This document shows positions 53,400 to 64,000 of a DNA stretch of 64,000 bases, one piece after another (positions within the stretch are counted from its first letter, which is position 1; each line of letters opens with the position of its first letter). The notes below the pieces were generated by a model. The model searched no databases and was not told the origin of the DNA. It was given only the letters and a program-made list of their open reading frames with translations. The position numbers were made by a program, and so were the translations under genes. The stretch is from Hermatobates lingyangjiaoensis (taxonomy: Eukaryota > Arthropoda > Insecta > Hemiptera > Hermatobatidae): NCBI GenBank assembly GCA_026182355.1, contig JAPFBL010001929.1, positions 558,501-622,500 of the forward strand, given 5' to 3'.

Positions 53400-55890
53400 T
53401 AAAAACTATGAGTTATCATATTAGAGTGGGAGAATTATAAAGACATAATTTAAACTTGGGTAAATATACTTTAAATATTTTTTTAAAATCATTAAATTAC
53501 AAGTTTATATTTAAAACTTAAAAGGTCAGCTAAAATAAAATCAAATAATTATTGATTGTAAGTTATTCTGAGAAATTGTAATATTTGTCGTTTTACAATA
53601 AACTGTTTCCATGATAATTGACAAACATAGACATAAATTTGATTATGCAATATCAATGAAATGGAAAAATTTATTTCAATATGCTAGTATTATAAAAATG
53701 TTATTTTATCTGTTCTTTAGGTTATGACTGATTTGGAAAGCATATAGTAAATTCCCTTCCTAAAGCCAATTGGCTAGTCCAAGGTGAACAGGAAATCTTG
53801 CATATTTTTGAGTTGTATTATGCAAAAAAAAAAAATGAAATAAAATCAGAACAGCTTTGAAGAAAATGGCTGAGTCAGGTGCTTGTTTAATTATTGGCAA
53901 CCTGTTAATATGAATGATTTAAGTTATTCAACTGAATCTGTGGTCCTCTCACAACGATGTGATTGTAGCCTACAAAATTCCACACAAACCAACATAAACT
54001 ATCATTAAACATAAAACAAACGAAAAGTTTAACAAACTTTAACAATTTGCGATATTTTCGTGCTTTTGGCTTCAGCAGAATTTTTGTTTGTATTTTGTGA
54101 ATAAAAAAAGTGTTAGTAAACACTTTAGAGGTCACACAGAAAAAATCTGAATTAAATTCTCTGATATCTATCCATATTTTATATACTTTATTGTGTTATA
54201 TTATATACACTACTTTAATTTAACAAGTGTTAGTCCAGCGTGGGAAAATTCTGAAGAAATACGATAGGTCAACGTTTAATCTATATTTCTAGACATCTTC
54301 AGAATAGAAATGGATATATCGAATACTCTCGTGTATCGAATACGTATTTGATACTCAAAGCCCGTATTCGAAGTATCACTCCAACTTTATGCAATATTTT
54401 AAACTTTATATACCCTTTTGTAAAATAAACTAATATTACAGTAGAAAAATGTATCAGGTTTTTTAAATCATTAGCCTCTGCAAAAAAAATAAACTTCAAA
54501 AATTACATTTCGAAAAAACTCTAAGTAAAATACGACTTCTTAGTTTTTTTCACCTATACTTTTTTTTCATCCTGCGAGTATCTTTTGGAAATGAAATACT
54601 ATTTCTAGGATATTTCTTACGTTTCCTCCTCATTTATCATCCTTTGAGCAAAAAAAATAAAAAATAAAAATATTCTTGGCTGTCAGGAACTAATGGTCAA
54701 AAGGCCTTCAATCGAACTCACTTTTGAATTAATTAAGCTAAATAGAGAGTCATAAAAAAGATATGGTGGAACTTTTAACAGAGTAGTATGAGTTAAGGAA
54801 ACATCTGCATAGAATGGGGATGCTTACATTGGTTATGTAAGAAATATTATGCAAGAAACTATATATCATATTCTTTTTGTATGTGAGAATATGACTTACA
54901 TATAATATCGGAGCTGTGACTCTGCGCTTAAAGAGGTCCAAAAAGAATTAATCTCCTTTGTATATGGATATCGGATAGAACAGCTTAATGGATGAAATAT
55001 AATTTCCTTGAAGAGTTAGTACCAAAGAGTTCCCACCCTTACTCATTTAACAAAAAAATCTGGGAAACACTTTCAAAACTCCAGTCACAACTTTCTGAAT
55101 GCAAGAAATACAGTCATTGTGACATAAACAAAGGTAAAAGAACTGATATATTAGCTTAAAAAAAAAAACGAAAAAAAAGATCCAACGGTTTTCAGTATAA
55201 TTAAACCTTTTTAAAAAGTTCTTTAACTAAATGGAATTCTACTTGAAAATATACTTCCTAAGAGAAGCATCAAGAAACCGGTTTAATTTATTCCAAAATC
55301 ATTACAGAGATAAGTAAAACTCAATAAACTAGAATTTATGACTTATTTATCGTTCAACTTATTAACTAAAGAAAAAGAAATAAAATGTCTTAATTCTATA
55401 ATCTTAGCAGAATCTAAAAAAGAAAAGAAAAACAAAGTGAATTGAGACCCAATGGCACATTTCCTTCAATACAAGCCGGTTAGTATATAATGACGAAATG
55501 TCATTCGTTTACTTGATATGACAGAATATTTTGATTTTGTTAACTCGAAAAAACTTGGCAACCTACTATATCTCAGACGATGATATCGCCTCTTTTGTAA
55601 TATACTTCAAATAAGTTTCTTTACTAGTATCAATTGAAAAATGAAATAATATGTTTTAATTTCACGATTATTACAACTAAATTATCGAATTTAATAAACA
55701 AATCTATGATCAGTTGATATTTTAAATTATAACACTTGTGTGGAACAATGACAATTTTTCTTAAACTATAAAACATGTATTCTGAATAGCATTTTTTGTT
55801 ATGTAATTGTTCGATTTTTTTGACGTCTTTATTTTAGTCATTATTTTTTCTATTTTTACTATACTATCCTGTACTTCATGAGTCTGTGTC
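53400..55890. other. AT-rich DNA, nothing recognised
   Basis: About 2.5 kb without a supported feature. Short open frames have the local composition only. Confidence 0.45.
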
Positions 55891-55902
55891 CGTATGTTTG
55901 GA

Positions 55903-56660
55903 GACTTCAACGGAGAATAGATAGGCATGTGAACATGAAAGTGTAAGAATTGAAAAGCAATAAAAGAAGAGAGGGGAGAAACAAGGAGAGGAGAGAGTCC
56001 AATTTGAAGAAAGAGATAATATAGGAAGGAGAGAAGGAGAGAGAAAGAGTGTATGAGGGGAAATAATTAAAGAAAGAGACAAGAAGAAGAGCGATAGGAA
56101 GGAAGCGAAAGCTATGGGGAGAAGAAGATGAAAAGATGATAGCCATAGAGATGAAGAGAGAGAGAAGCTGAAGAGAGAAAGAGGGTGAAAGTAGAGGTGA
56201 GGGTAATAGGAGGGAGCGATACTTAAAGGGAGAGATGTAGTTGTAAAAGAAAGGAAAGAGAGAGAGAGGAGGGAGGGAGTATTAAGAAGGAAGATATAGA
56301 AACGATGTGGAAAAAAGTGCGAAAAGGCGAGAGCGATTAGATCAGAAAGAACTAGAGAGGTCCGAGTAGTGTTAAAAAAAGAGATTTGGCACAGTAGGAA
56401 GAGAGTGAGAGGAATAGTGAATGAAGGGAGGTAGAAAGAGCAATATGTAGGAGAGAAAAATAAATAGAAGTAGAGGGGGAAGGGTAGCAATATCGTTGAG
56501 AGGGAGGGAGTGATGTATGACACCGAGAGAGGGAGGACAAGAGGGGAAAGAGAGTGATAATAAGAGGTGAAAAGAATATTTAAACCTGAAGAGATGATAA
56601 ACAGGTAGAAATAGACAGAGAGGGAGAGATAGAATTACACCTCCACAAATATAATAAAGT
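55903..56660 (+). repeat. long purine-rich (GA/GGA) tract
   Basis: About 750 bp of strongly strand-biased purine sequence with GAGAG, GGAGG and AAGAAG words and few pyrimidines. The long Ser/Leu/Phe-rich minus-strand frames are artefacts of this bias. Such tracts can form triplex DNA. Confidence 0.9.
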
Positions 56661-56669
56661 AACAAAAAT

Positions 56670-58220
56670 CTTACTAAAACTTAAAGAGATAAACCGTAAC
56701 TATCAAATTTATAGCCTTGATAGTAAAACTGATCGACACATTTGAAAAATTTCATTATTATATTCATGTGGGTGTTATAAGAAAATGTGTTATTTTCTTA
56801 AAACTGTATTTACATTAAAACCCCATATCGTGAAAACAATAAAGCATGTGGCATATTAACCAAATCACGAGTATTATTTATTTCGTGACTTGTCTAAATA
56901 TCACTTATAACCATGAAGTTAGGCGAGTATTTTAGACTACAATGTTCTGTCGTATTAATTTTATTGTCGCTGTGATGATTGATGACATTGTTATAAGGTA
57001 ATCATCACGATGATTACTGTGATGATCAGATTTTGATGGAATTTTATCTTCAATACCACAGTTTTTTAATAATCGAAAGAATTCTTGCGTTACTTCCTTA
57101 ACCTGTGAGCATATGCAGGGCTATCCACACGTCTAAATGCTTACTTTTCACCTCGTGCGTAACAATCAGAATTACATAACTTTAAAGGCAACATAATAAA
57201 AACTATTTAAACTAATTAATATTTAAATAGTTTTTTGAAAAAGGTAGAATATATTATTTCCAATTAAATTATAGAAATATAAAATACAATCAATTCGGTA
57301 GTATTTGGCGCCAAGCTCCTATCACCATACTTAAAAGCGATAGTATTTGGTACCACGCTCCCATCATCCATACTTAAAAGCTCCTATTTCGCACACTTAA
57401 AAAGCTATGCGAATCCTTGATCACACCCTAAAATGACTGCTATAGGTCATCCTCGTCATTCGAAACTTGCGAGCTCCACCAGTGTGAGTAGATTTACTCT
57501 GTGATTAGTGATGAAGTCACGACAGACGGCTATGTCAGCCATGACGGTAACGCCTATTCACGGACTTCTTACCCCATCATGCCGAGTGCCAGCCAAACCG
57601 TCAAAAATCACTTTGTATTTTGAAGATGGTGCTGATGATTTTCAGCTTTATGCCGGTTCAGTATATAATCAGTCTTTGTGGCATGTTTCAGCGACATGTC
57701 TACCATGTTCAGGATAATTGTTCTAAGAGCTATAAACTATATGAGATTTTTCTTCTTAAACATAAATGTATAAGAAGTCTTCAGACTGAGAAGGTTGCAA
57801 TAGGGTAGGATCTTATGATTGAGTTGCTTTTGTATTTCCCTTCTTGTCATATATAGACCCTTAGTGAAAATTCAATGTATTATTGGGACGTCCTGGTTGG
57901 CTACTTCAAGCTGCAAACTTTGTAGAGGCGGTTCTTCATAATAAGAAGAACGAAAGTGGTGTGAGGCAAGGGCAATGATTGAACGAATGGGGACAAGAAG
58001 GTGAATCCTACTCAAAAGGACCGAGGCACCGGCACGAAGTAATGTGCAAACGGTTTCCGTGTCGGGTATTGCCAGAAAATAGGATGTGGTTTTTTAGTGG
58101 ATCGGGACCCCCAACCCCACATACCCTAAGCAAGACGTCTTGCTAAGGGATCTGATGAACAGATTTTTCCACAATCCTACGATGAAAAAAAAAAACTTCA
58201 AGTGTGGTATTTTTTTCCCT
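56670..58220. other. mixed DNA, no recognised gene
   Basis: 57290-58190 is less AT-rich. An open frame at 57508-57717 and a patch around 57880-58140 (ggatcgggacccccaacccc) may be a decayed retroelement end, but no motif confirms it. A short local duplication (gtatttggcgccaagctcct / gtatttggtaccacgctccc) lies at about 57300-57365. Confidence 0.35.
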
Positions 58221-58226
58221 TTTAAA

Positions 58227-58556
58227 GTTAGGTTAGGTTGCAGTGACAGTCCCACAAGGAACATACATATTTCGAATATTGGCCTTTGATGATACCACTA
58301 AATGAACATTTCACTATATTTAGAGTCCTAAATATTGCCTAACTCGAGTGTATTTAGTCGTAGGTTCTTGAACCAGTAATTGACAACAGTTTGGAACTTG
58401 GCTCGGGACCGATAGCTTGACCTCCACTCCGGGAGACGACGTGATCAAATTTATTCACCTACTGCGTGAGTAAATCAATGGCCAGAATGTGTATTGAACC
58501 CTGAATCTACGAGCCCAGAGGCGAACACGCTGTCACTGGGCTACCCTGGTCCCCCA
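58227..58556 (-). mobile_element. tRNA-derived SINE
   Basis: Reverse orientation with AACCT-type tail (gttaggttaggttgcagtga), body and tRNA-like head (cccagaggcgaacacg, ctgggctaccctggtccc). Diverged. Confidence 0.8.
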
Positions 58557-58754
58557 CTTTTAAAGTTGCTCTACACAAATCCCTAGCCTCATTTCCTCGT
58601 TGTGCATATTAATTATTCTGGTATTTGAAACCATCATTCCGCTTCTTAGTTTCATTTAATACACATTGGTGATGCTATCTTTGGGGACACATGTGAGTGC
58701 ATTCCAATTCTTCATGAGAGAGGTATACGGTTCCAATTTGACATTTATAATCAT

Positions 58755-59096
58755 AAGTTAGGTTAGTTTAGGTTGCCATGGTAGTTCGACAAGGGAATAC
58801 ACATAGGCCGAACATTGGCCCTTTGTGATATCACACAATGGAGATTGATTTTACATTGGAAGTCCTGAATATTGCCTAACTCAAGTGTATTTCAAGTGTT
58901 AAAGAGATCTTTAACAAGTACCTGATATCGTACAGGCTCAGGACCGAAGGCTCAACGTCCTCTTAAGAGTTGGCGTACTCAGACGTGAATAAATCGAAGG
59001 TCAGAGTTGGTAGTGAACCCCAGACCTACCATTCTAGAGGCGACTTAAGTTCCCACTGAGCTAACGCTAACCTGTAACCACCTCTAACCTGGCCCC
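58755..59096 (-). mobile_element. tRNA-derived SINE
   Basis: Reverse orientation, about 200 bp from the previous SINE. Tail gttaggttagtttaggttgc, body (catttggccctttgtga-like, gcctaactcaagtgtatttc), head ending cctctaacctggccccc with a small duplication of the ctaacctg segment. Confidence 0.8.
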
Positions 59097-59109
59097 CTTT
59101 ATATGCTTC

Positions 59110-60610
59110 TAAACTACCCGTGGACCGTTGGGTCATCCAACACCTTCCTTGTTAAAACAATCATGTTCACATAAATACAGATGAACTCTAAATTAATTCA
59201 TTGTAATAATGAGCATATTTAGAACATTTTTTGAACAATTTGAATTTTCTAAAAAAAACTTTAATATTTTCTTTCTCTTTGAACCTGCTGAGAGCAACAT
59301 GTAATTCGCCATGTTGAAATACTGTTTTACATAAATGAACTAAAATTTTCTGTAGAGTCTCCTGACACCTTCTGTAATACAACGTCATGGCAAATCAGAC
59401 TGAATTAAATTAATCATTTGTCCTTCAGATAAAAGATTCATCATTTAGAACATTTTCCCTTGACAATTACAATTTTAAACAATAACTTTATATTTATAAA
59501 CTCCTCGTTAACCTTGAGTATCCAACACGTAAATCCATGTTGAAATCATGTTTTACATACAATGAACTAAATTTTCTTGAGTTCTAGCTTATGAATGAGC
59601 AATCAGAACTCTGTGACAATTAAATTCTTAAAAAGGTAATGTTGTTCTTTTCTACACTCAACAACAAGATATTGCAGTTAGGTATTCATGGACATTAAAG
59701 AACTATTTCCTTGAGCATTACCCTTTTGATACACACAATGAAGATTATTCTAAAGTGTGATCCTCAAAGTTTTAGTCTAATTCCAAATTATTTAGCATAG
59801 GGATCAATGTTATACTACATTATACACTCGGACCAGGTTTACGTTCTTTTCCATGGACGTTCGCAGCTGATTTGATTCACAATCCAGGTGACATAACTCT
59901 AGTGAGTCAAGAAATTCTTGAGGGTCTATGTGTCAGAGGTTCTGACCTACACCAACTAAGCTAGTAGTTATATGACAGATATTGTTTAATTTCTCCTGGG
60001 AATTATTCAATGAACCTATGATTAATTTCACTGTGTGTCCCGTTAAATGGAACTTATATAGAATTTTCTGTGAACAATATTTGTGGGTTGGCGAATGAAG
60101 AGTAAATGTATTCAATACACTAATCAACATTATGTGCACTGATAAACACGTCTTTGGGCAGTAATAATCTCTTTATTTTCATTTTTTTTTCAACTTTGTC
60201 TTCACCAATATTTATAAGAAATTTAGAGTATTCCTCATCTTCTTCTCGAACTCTCATATTCCTAGTTAAATGGAATTTAGTAAATTTGCCTCACAAGTAA
60301 AAACTGATTCAAGCATTATAGATATCGGCATCAGTTTCTCTCTTGACAACTGGAGAAGTTGTCAATTCCTGAGTTGCTACAGCCAATGCAACTAGTCTTG
60401 AACTCTTAATTTAGAGAGAATTAGTTTTATTAAGAACTTCCCTGTACCTTCCGATGCATCAGGACTCCTACTCTATCATTTTTATTGAAATAGATATATA
60501 AAAGAAGAAAATATTGGCATCATAACAGTGTTTTTTGATTACGGATATAATTGCTGTTAACATTTTGTAACGATTTCACAAACTATGTTCATAAAAAGAA
60601 ATCACATAAA
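59110..60610. other. unique-looking DNA, nothing recognised
   Basis: 59190-59400 and 59440-59620 share weak similarity (ttttacataaatgaactaaa / ttttacatacaatgaactaa), an old local duplication. No gene supported. Confidence 0.4.
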
Positions 60611-60637
60611 AGAGATCACAGAAACTCACTTCTTTAT

Positions 60638-60680
60638 ATCTCTACTTCTAATAACGACGCAGTCGAAATGTAGTAGTGAG
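60638..60680 (+). ncRNA. family F hammerhead-like motif, decayed
   Basis: CUAAUAA in place of CUGAUGA (two G to A changes), C, stem II GAC-GCA-GUC, GAAA, AUGU, A, then GUAGUGAG, with CUAC/GUAG as stem I. An inverted partner tail (gaaactcacttc) precedes it. Confidence 0.4.
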
Positions 60681-60954
60681 CTTCTACGATCTCTTGATGT
60701 GGGTTTTTTCCGTGAATCTAGTATATTTATTTCATGTAATTGTTGCATTTAATTTATTCACATTTATATATAATTAACGTTACAACTAGAAAACACAAAA
60801 AAGATACAGTCATGATTCCCGATTTTTTTGGCTTTTTTGCTGTCTTCAGGATAGGAGAAAAAGAAACACAGAAGAAGAAACACAAAGAAAAAGAAAGAAG
60901 AAGAAACACAGGAGCGGAGACGTGAAAGGATCCACCATCCGATACAAAGTAGTA

Positions 60955-61210
60955 TATATATATATATATGGTTAAACCACAATATGAAATGGGGAAAAAA
61001 GTCCAAGATCTTTCAACCACAACAAGCAATCTTCGTCAGAGTCAAAAAACAAACCCAAAGTGAGGGTTTTTGACTCTGACGAAGACCGCTTGTTGTGGTT
61101 GAAAAATCCTAGTCCTTTTTCCCCATTTCATATTGTGGTTTGATCATTGATTGCTATTTCACGTGTTTATATGAAATCTTCTTTTATATGTATATATATA
61201 TATATATATT
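60955..61210. repeat. palindrome: two family A units head to head with (TA)n borders
   Basis: Minus motif at 61001-61043 and plus motif at 61071-61114. Both keep CUGACGA, but the plus copy reads GAAAAAUCC after stem II, so AGAUCU is lost there. TA tracts at 60953-60969 and 61191-61209. Confidence 0.75.
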
Positions 61211-61214
61211 GAGT

Positions 61215-62100
61215 AGATATATTCACCGAATATACAGTTTTATTTAGCAAGTTTTATAAATTTGAGTGGCTTTAGAAAACAAACAAATTTGATTGAACGT
61301 TGGACGATTGTCCTTTAGACTGTTTATAACGTCGTAAATGTAAAATTACTTAAACTGCCTGGCGGATGTATTAAATGAAATTATACCCACTACGTCAAAC
61401 GATCTCAGCATGCCATCAGTAACTTCAGATTGTTTTTTCTTCTTCTTCTTAAATAAAAGAACATTTTGAAAACTTTTTATTAATGTGTATATTATTTATC
61501 TGCATTATATTAGAAAGAGATAAAAAATACCTTTACTATTGTTAATATTTCGTTAAAATCAATTATAATTTATTTGTCTTACTCTGAAACAGACAAAATT
61601 GTAATGCTTTATAGACTATAATATAATATAACTATATACATATATTAAAACTTTTGTTATACATGCATATACGAGTATAATAGGTGTATCGGGATGTGGT
61701 CAGTTTCTCCTAATTCAAATTAAACTTTTAATACCGACGTTTCAATCTTTATTGGAAATTTTTTTTAACACGCCTTTTGTATTGATAAGATTTTGAATTT
61801 TTTGCAAAATATGAAAGAAAGTGTAGAAAAGAATAATACCATAGATTAATATTATAAAGACACTTCCTTAATTAATGATATTTTATATCGGGTAAATAAA
61901 TTAAATATTTCAATTTACAAGTTTTGTTTGTTTCAAATATATTTGGTTGCTTATATAACTTGAATTGATGTTTTAATTTTTTGTGTCATAAAATAAATTA
62001 TTTCTTTTTTACTTTTAAATGATTTTGATTTTGCTGAATATACTTACTGTGTATGTACGAGATCTTGAATCATGTTAAAAATACTATATGAAAAGCTTGA
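61215..62100. other. AT-rich DNA with a faint PLE tail
   Basis: 61680-61765 (aggtgtatcgggatgtggtc, ccgacgtttcaatc) looks like a heavily decayed PLE terminus. Nothing else. Confidence 0.35.
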
Positions 62101-62104
62101 GTCA

Positions 62105-62239
62105 TATAAGAATCTGTTTCCGTGCCTTAATAACAAGAAACAACAATTAAAATTATCCCTGTCAATCATTTTCAGGGAATTTATTTCAATAACTATTGTT
62201 ATAATTTCTGAATGACACAAAGGGTAACGGATAGTCTAG
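62105..62239 (+). mobile_element. Helitron-like 3' end fragment
   Basis: atataagaatctgtttccgt through gggtaacggatagtctag matches the 3' end of the minus-strand element at 52375-52520. Ends CTAG before T. Confidence 0.5.
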
Positions 62240-62710
62240 TTACCTATAATCACTGCTTTTAATAATTTATCTATTTACGTTTAATTTAATCTTCAATTTA
62301 TCTCAGTTGTATAAATTCCATTAAATTTCATGAATTTCTACTTTTGGAAGTTTTATTTAGTTTTTTCTAAATATTGATATAATTTTATATTTATTTTTTT
62401 AGAAAAATACACACAATATTTTTACAAAACTACATTTGATGTACTTAATTCTTTTCATTCAGTTTTAATTATTATATTATTTAATTATTATAATTATTAT
62501 TTTATTTCAGTTTTATTATTAATAATTAATATTGATTCTATGCATGACGATATCATATTTTCCTCTCTTAAAAAAGATTTTCGAATAATGATATAAACGT
62601 CGTCTTTATATAAATTTGTATATGTATTTTATATTTACACATCAAAATTGTCGAACAATTTTTTAGTATATGTATAAATATCATTAAGAAAATTAAAAGG
62701 TTCAACAGGA

Positions 62711-62870
62711 CTACAAGCTCAATGGCAAAAAGACAAAAAACATAAACAAAGACATACAAGACTAATTATGAGTCTCAAAACTAATTATGAGACTAATTAT
62801 CAGTCTCAAAACTAATTATGAATCTTGTACGTCTTTGTTTATACTTTTCTCTTTTTGTTATTGAGCTATA
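62711..62870. repeat. foldback repeat with internal tandem units
   Basis: acaagctcaatggcaaaaag...ataaacaaagacatacaag is mirrored by cttgtacgtctttgtttat...ctttttgttattgagct. The loop holds three to four copies of actaattatgagtctcaaa. Unlike the hammerhead palindromes there is no CUGANGA/GAAA layout and no TA border. Confidence 0.7.
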
Positions 62871-62899
62871 TCTATCATTACATTAACGAAAATTAATTT

Positions 62900-63360
62900 A
62901 CAGTCATAAAAGTTTATGTAAATTAGATTATGGGACAACATTGTGATTAATAATTAATTAATTAATTATTAATAATAATTCAATAATCATTGATTAATAA
63001 TTAATGCATTCCTTCGTTAATTTTTTAAACAATTTTGAACCAATATCATTACAGTGATATTATGGGGCTGAAGTTTTTTGACACTGTTTCCATCTACAGA
63101 AGGAAATTCAATTGAAATTTAATTCTTAAAATAATATTTGTCAAAGGGTAGGTAGTCATAATACACAGGCCGCAAAAACACATACACATAAATAGAATAA
63201 TAAGTTTTCACAATAAAAACTTGAAATAACAATCAACGTCCAAAATAAATACGCATAAACACGCACATACATACAAATACACACCACATACATAACACAC
63301 ACAGCATAAACAATAGATTAATATAATATATCGTCACATATATTATACATAAGAAGATTT
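62900..63360. other. AT-rich and CA-rich DNA, nothing recognised
   Basis: TTAATTAATTA clusters at 62945-63005 and loose ACACAC/ACATAC words at 63170-63310. Confidence 0.45.
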
Positions 63361-63570
63361 CACATAAACATGTGAAATAACAATCAATGATCAACACAAT
63401 ATGAAATGGGAAAAAAAAAGACTAAGATCTTTCAACCACAACAAGCGGTCTTCATCAGAATTTTTGGGTCTCCCGTAGGGTTTTTGACTCTGACAAAGAC
63501 CGCTTCTTATGGTTGAAAGATCTCAGTCTTTTTTTTTTTCATTTAATGTTGTGGTTTGATCAAATATATA
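63350..63570. repeat. palindrome: two family A units head to head
   Basis: Minus motif 63420-63462: CUGAUGA, A, GACCG-CUUGUUG-UGGUU, GAA, AGAUCU, U, AGUC (core intact). Plus motif 63486-63528: CUGACAA (G8 lost), GAAA, AGAUCU, C, AGUC. A TA-rich tract follows at 63562. Confidence 0.75.
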
Positions 63571-63599
63571 TATATAAATATATATATTAGTTTTCAGAC

Positions 63600-63870
63600 C
63601 AGCAACATCTAATATATATATATAATATATATATATATATATACAGTTCAAGGATAAATATTTCTTTATTACACATAAAGAAACATAGGAAAATTAAAAA
63701 CAGACACTTACAGTCTCTAATTTTCGGTTGAACCATCTTCAGGAGAGATAAGAGAGGGAAATCAAGCGGACTGGTACAGAGACGGTTGGAAACGGTTGTG
63801 TTTTTAATTTCTCTATGTTTCTTTATGTACATTGAACTGTATATGTCCATTTCGGATCGTATTTTTATCG
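63600..63870 (-). repeat. family E PLE terminus
   Basis: Minus strand: gtctctgtaccagtccgctt, then the hammerhead at 63709-63752 (CUGAAGA, U, GGUUCAACC with the loop reduced to a base, GAAA, AAUU, A, GAGACUGUAAG), then a tail to the TA tract near 63640. On the plus side, gagacggttggaaacggttg runs into an inverted family E tail (ttctctatgtttctttatg), so two units are joined here. Confidence 0.6.
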
Positions 63871-63875
63871 AAAAA

Positions 63876-63909
<34 letters not shown>
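63876..63909. repeat. (TA)n microsatellite
   Basis: TA repeat at the outer end of the family E pair. Confidence 0.93.
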
Positions 63910-63912
<3 letters not shown>

Positions 63913-64000
63913 GAAAAATTACAATAAACAAACACGTGAAACAATTAATAAAATTCAATTGCTCTGAGGAGATTATGGGATTATGATAATTAATGATATT

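Noticed and set aside
55876..56665. 215-residue Ser/Leu/Phe-rich minus-strand open frame and its neighbours
   Set aside because: The frame follows from the purine bias of the opposite strand, with few stop codons possible. No domain or exon signals.
57508..57717. 69-residue open frame as a gene
   Set aside because: No recognised domain and no supporting splice sites. It may be part of a decayed repeat.

Overview
This is an AT-rich window of animal nuclear DNA, very probably from an invertebrate. The evidence is eukaryotic retroelements and DNA transposons, tRNA-derived SINEs, long AT dinucleotide microsatellites, spliceosomal splice sites and no bacterial gene organisation. SINE tails ending in AACCT repeats match the TTAGG telomere unit of many arthropods. 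An arthropod is therefore a weak guess, not a conclusion.

Host coding content is close to nil. The only host-gene candidates are two short plus-strand exons with good splice signals (18117-18170 and 47905-48027). Both are symmetric phase-1 exons, so they could belong to one gene with a roughly 30 kb intron. A joined 3'/5' splice site (possible recursive splice point) and a hydrophobic open frame lie on the minus strand near 17093.

The rest is layered mobile DNA. Penelope-like elements (PLEs) dominate: a near-perfect 2.75 kb head-to-head palindrome of two 5'-truncated PLEs (10421-13172), GIY-YIG fragments at 7260-7493 and 25029-25553, and a decayed reverse-transcriptase fragment at 26205-26640. 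Around these are about 40 copies of short repeats carrying a type I hammerhead-ribozyme layout: stem I / CUGANGA / stem II / GAAA / short palindromic stem III / UH / stem I. At least nine families differ in primary sequence but keep this layout. Many copies occur as head-to-head pairs bordered by (TA)n. One ribozyme lies about 30 bp downstream of a PLE reading-frame end (24964-24999), which ties the motif to PLE termini. This is the most interesting system here.

Other mobile DNA: two mariner copies (13557-14460, 36159-37073) with TA duplications and an internally deleted transposase that has also lost its third catalytic Asp; about ten tRNA-derived SINE copies, two with clear target-site duplications; Helitron-like elements (52375-53389, 35354-35649, plus termini at 62239 and 31879); a piggyBac-like MITE (48162-48811); and an 800 bp repeat with short terminal inverted repeats (4421-5226, 21876-22670, fragment 51732-52158).

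Tandem DNA includes a 31 bp minisatellite (38137-39028), a decayed 50 bp array (28980-29540), a purine-rich GA tract (55903-56660), a (TG)n tract (3228-3405) and a region of repeated short palindromes (33100-33960). Several multi-kilobase stretches show nothing recognisable.
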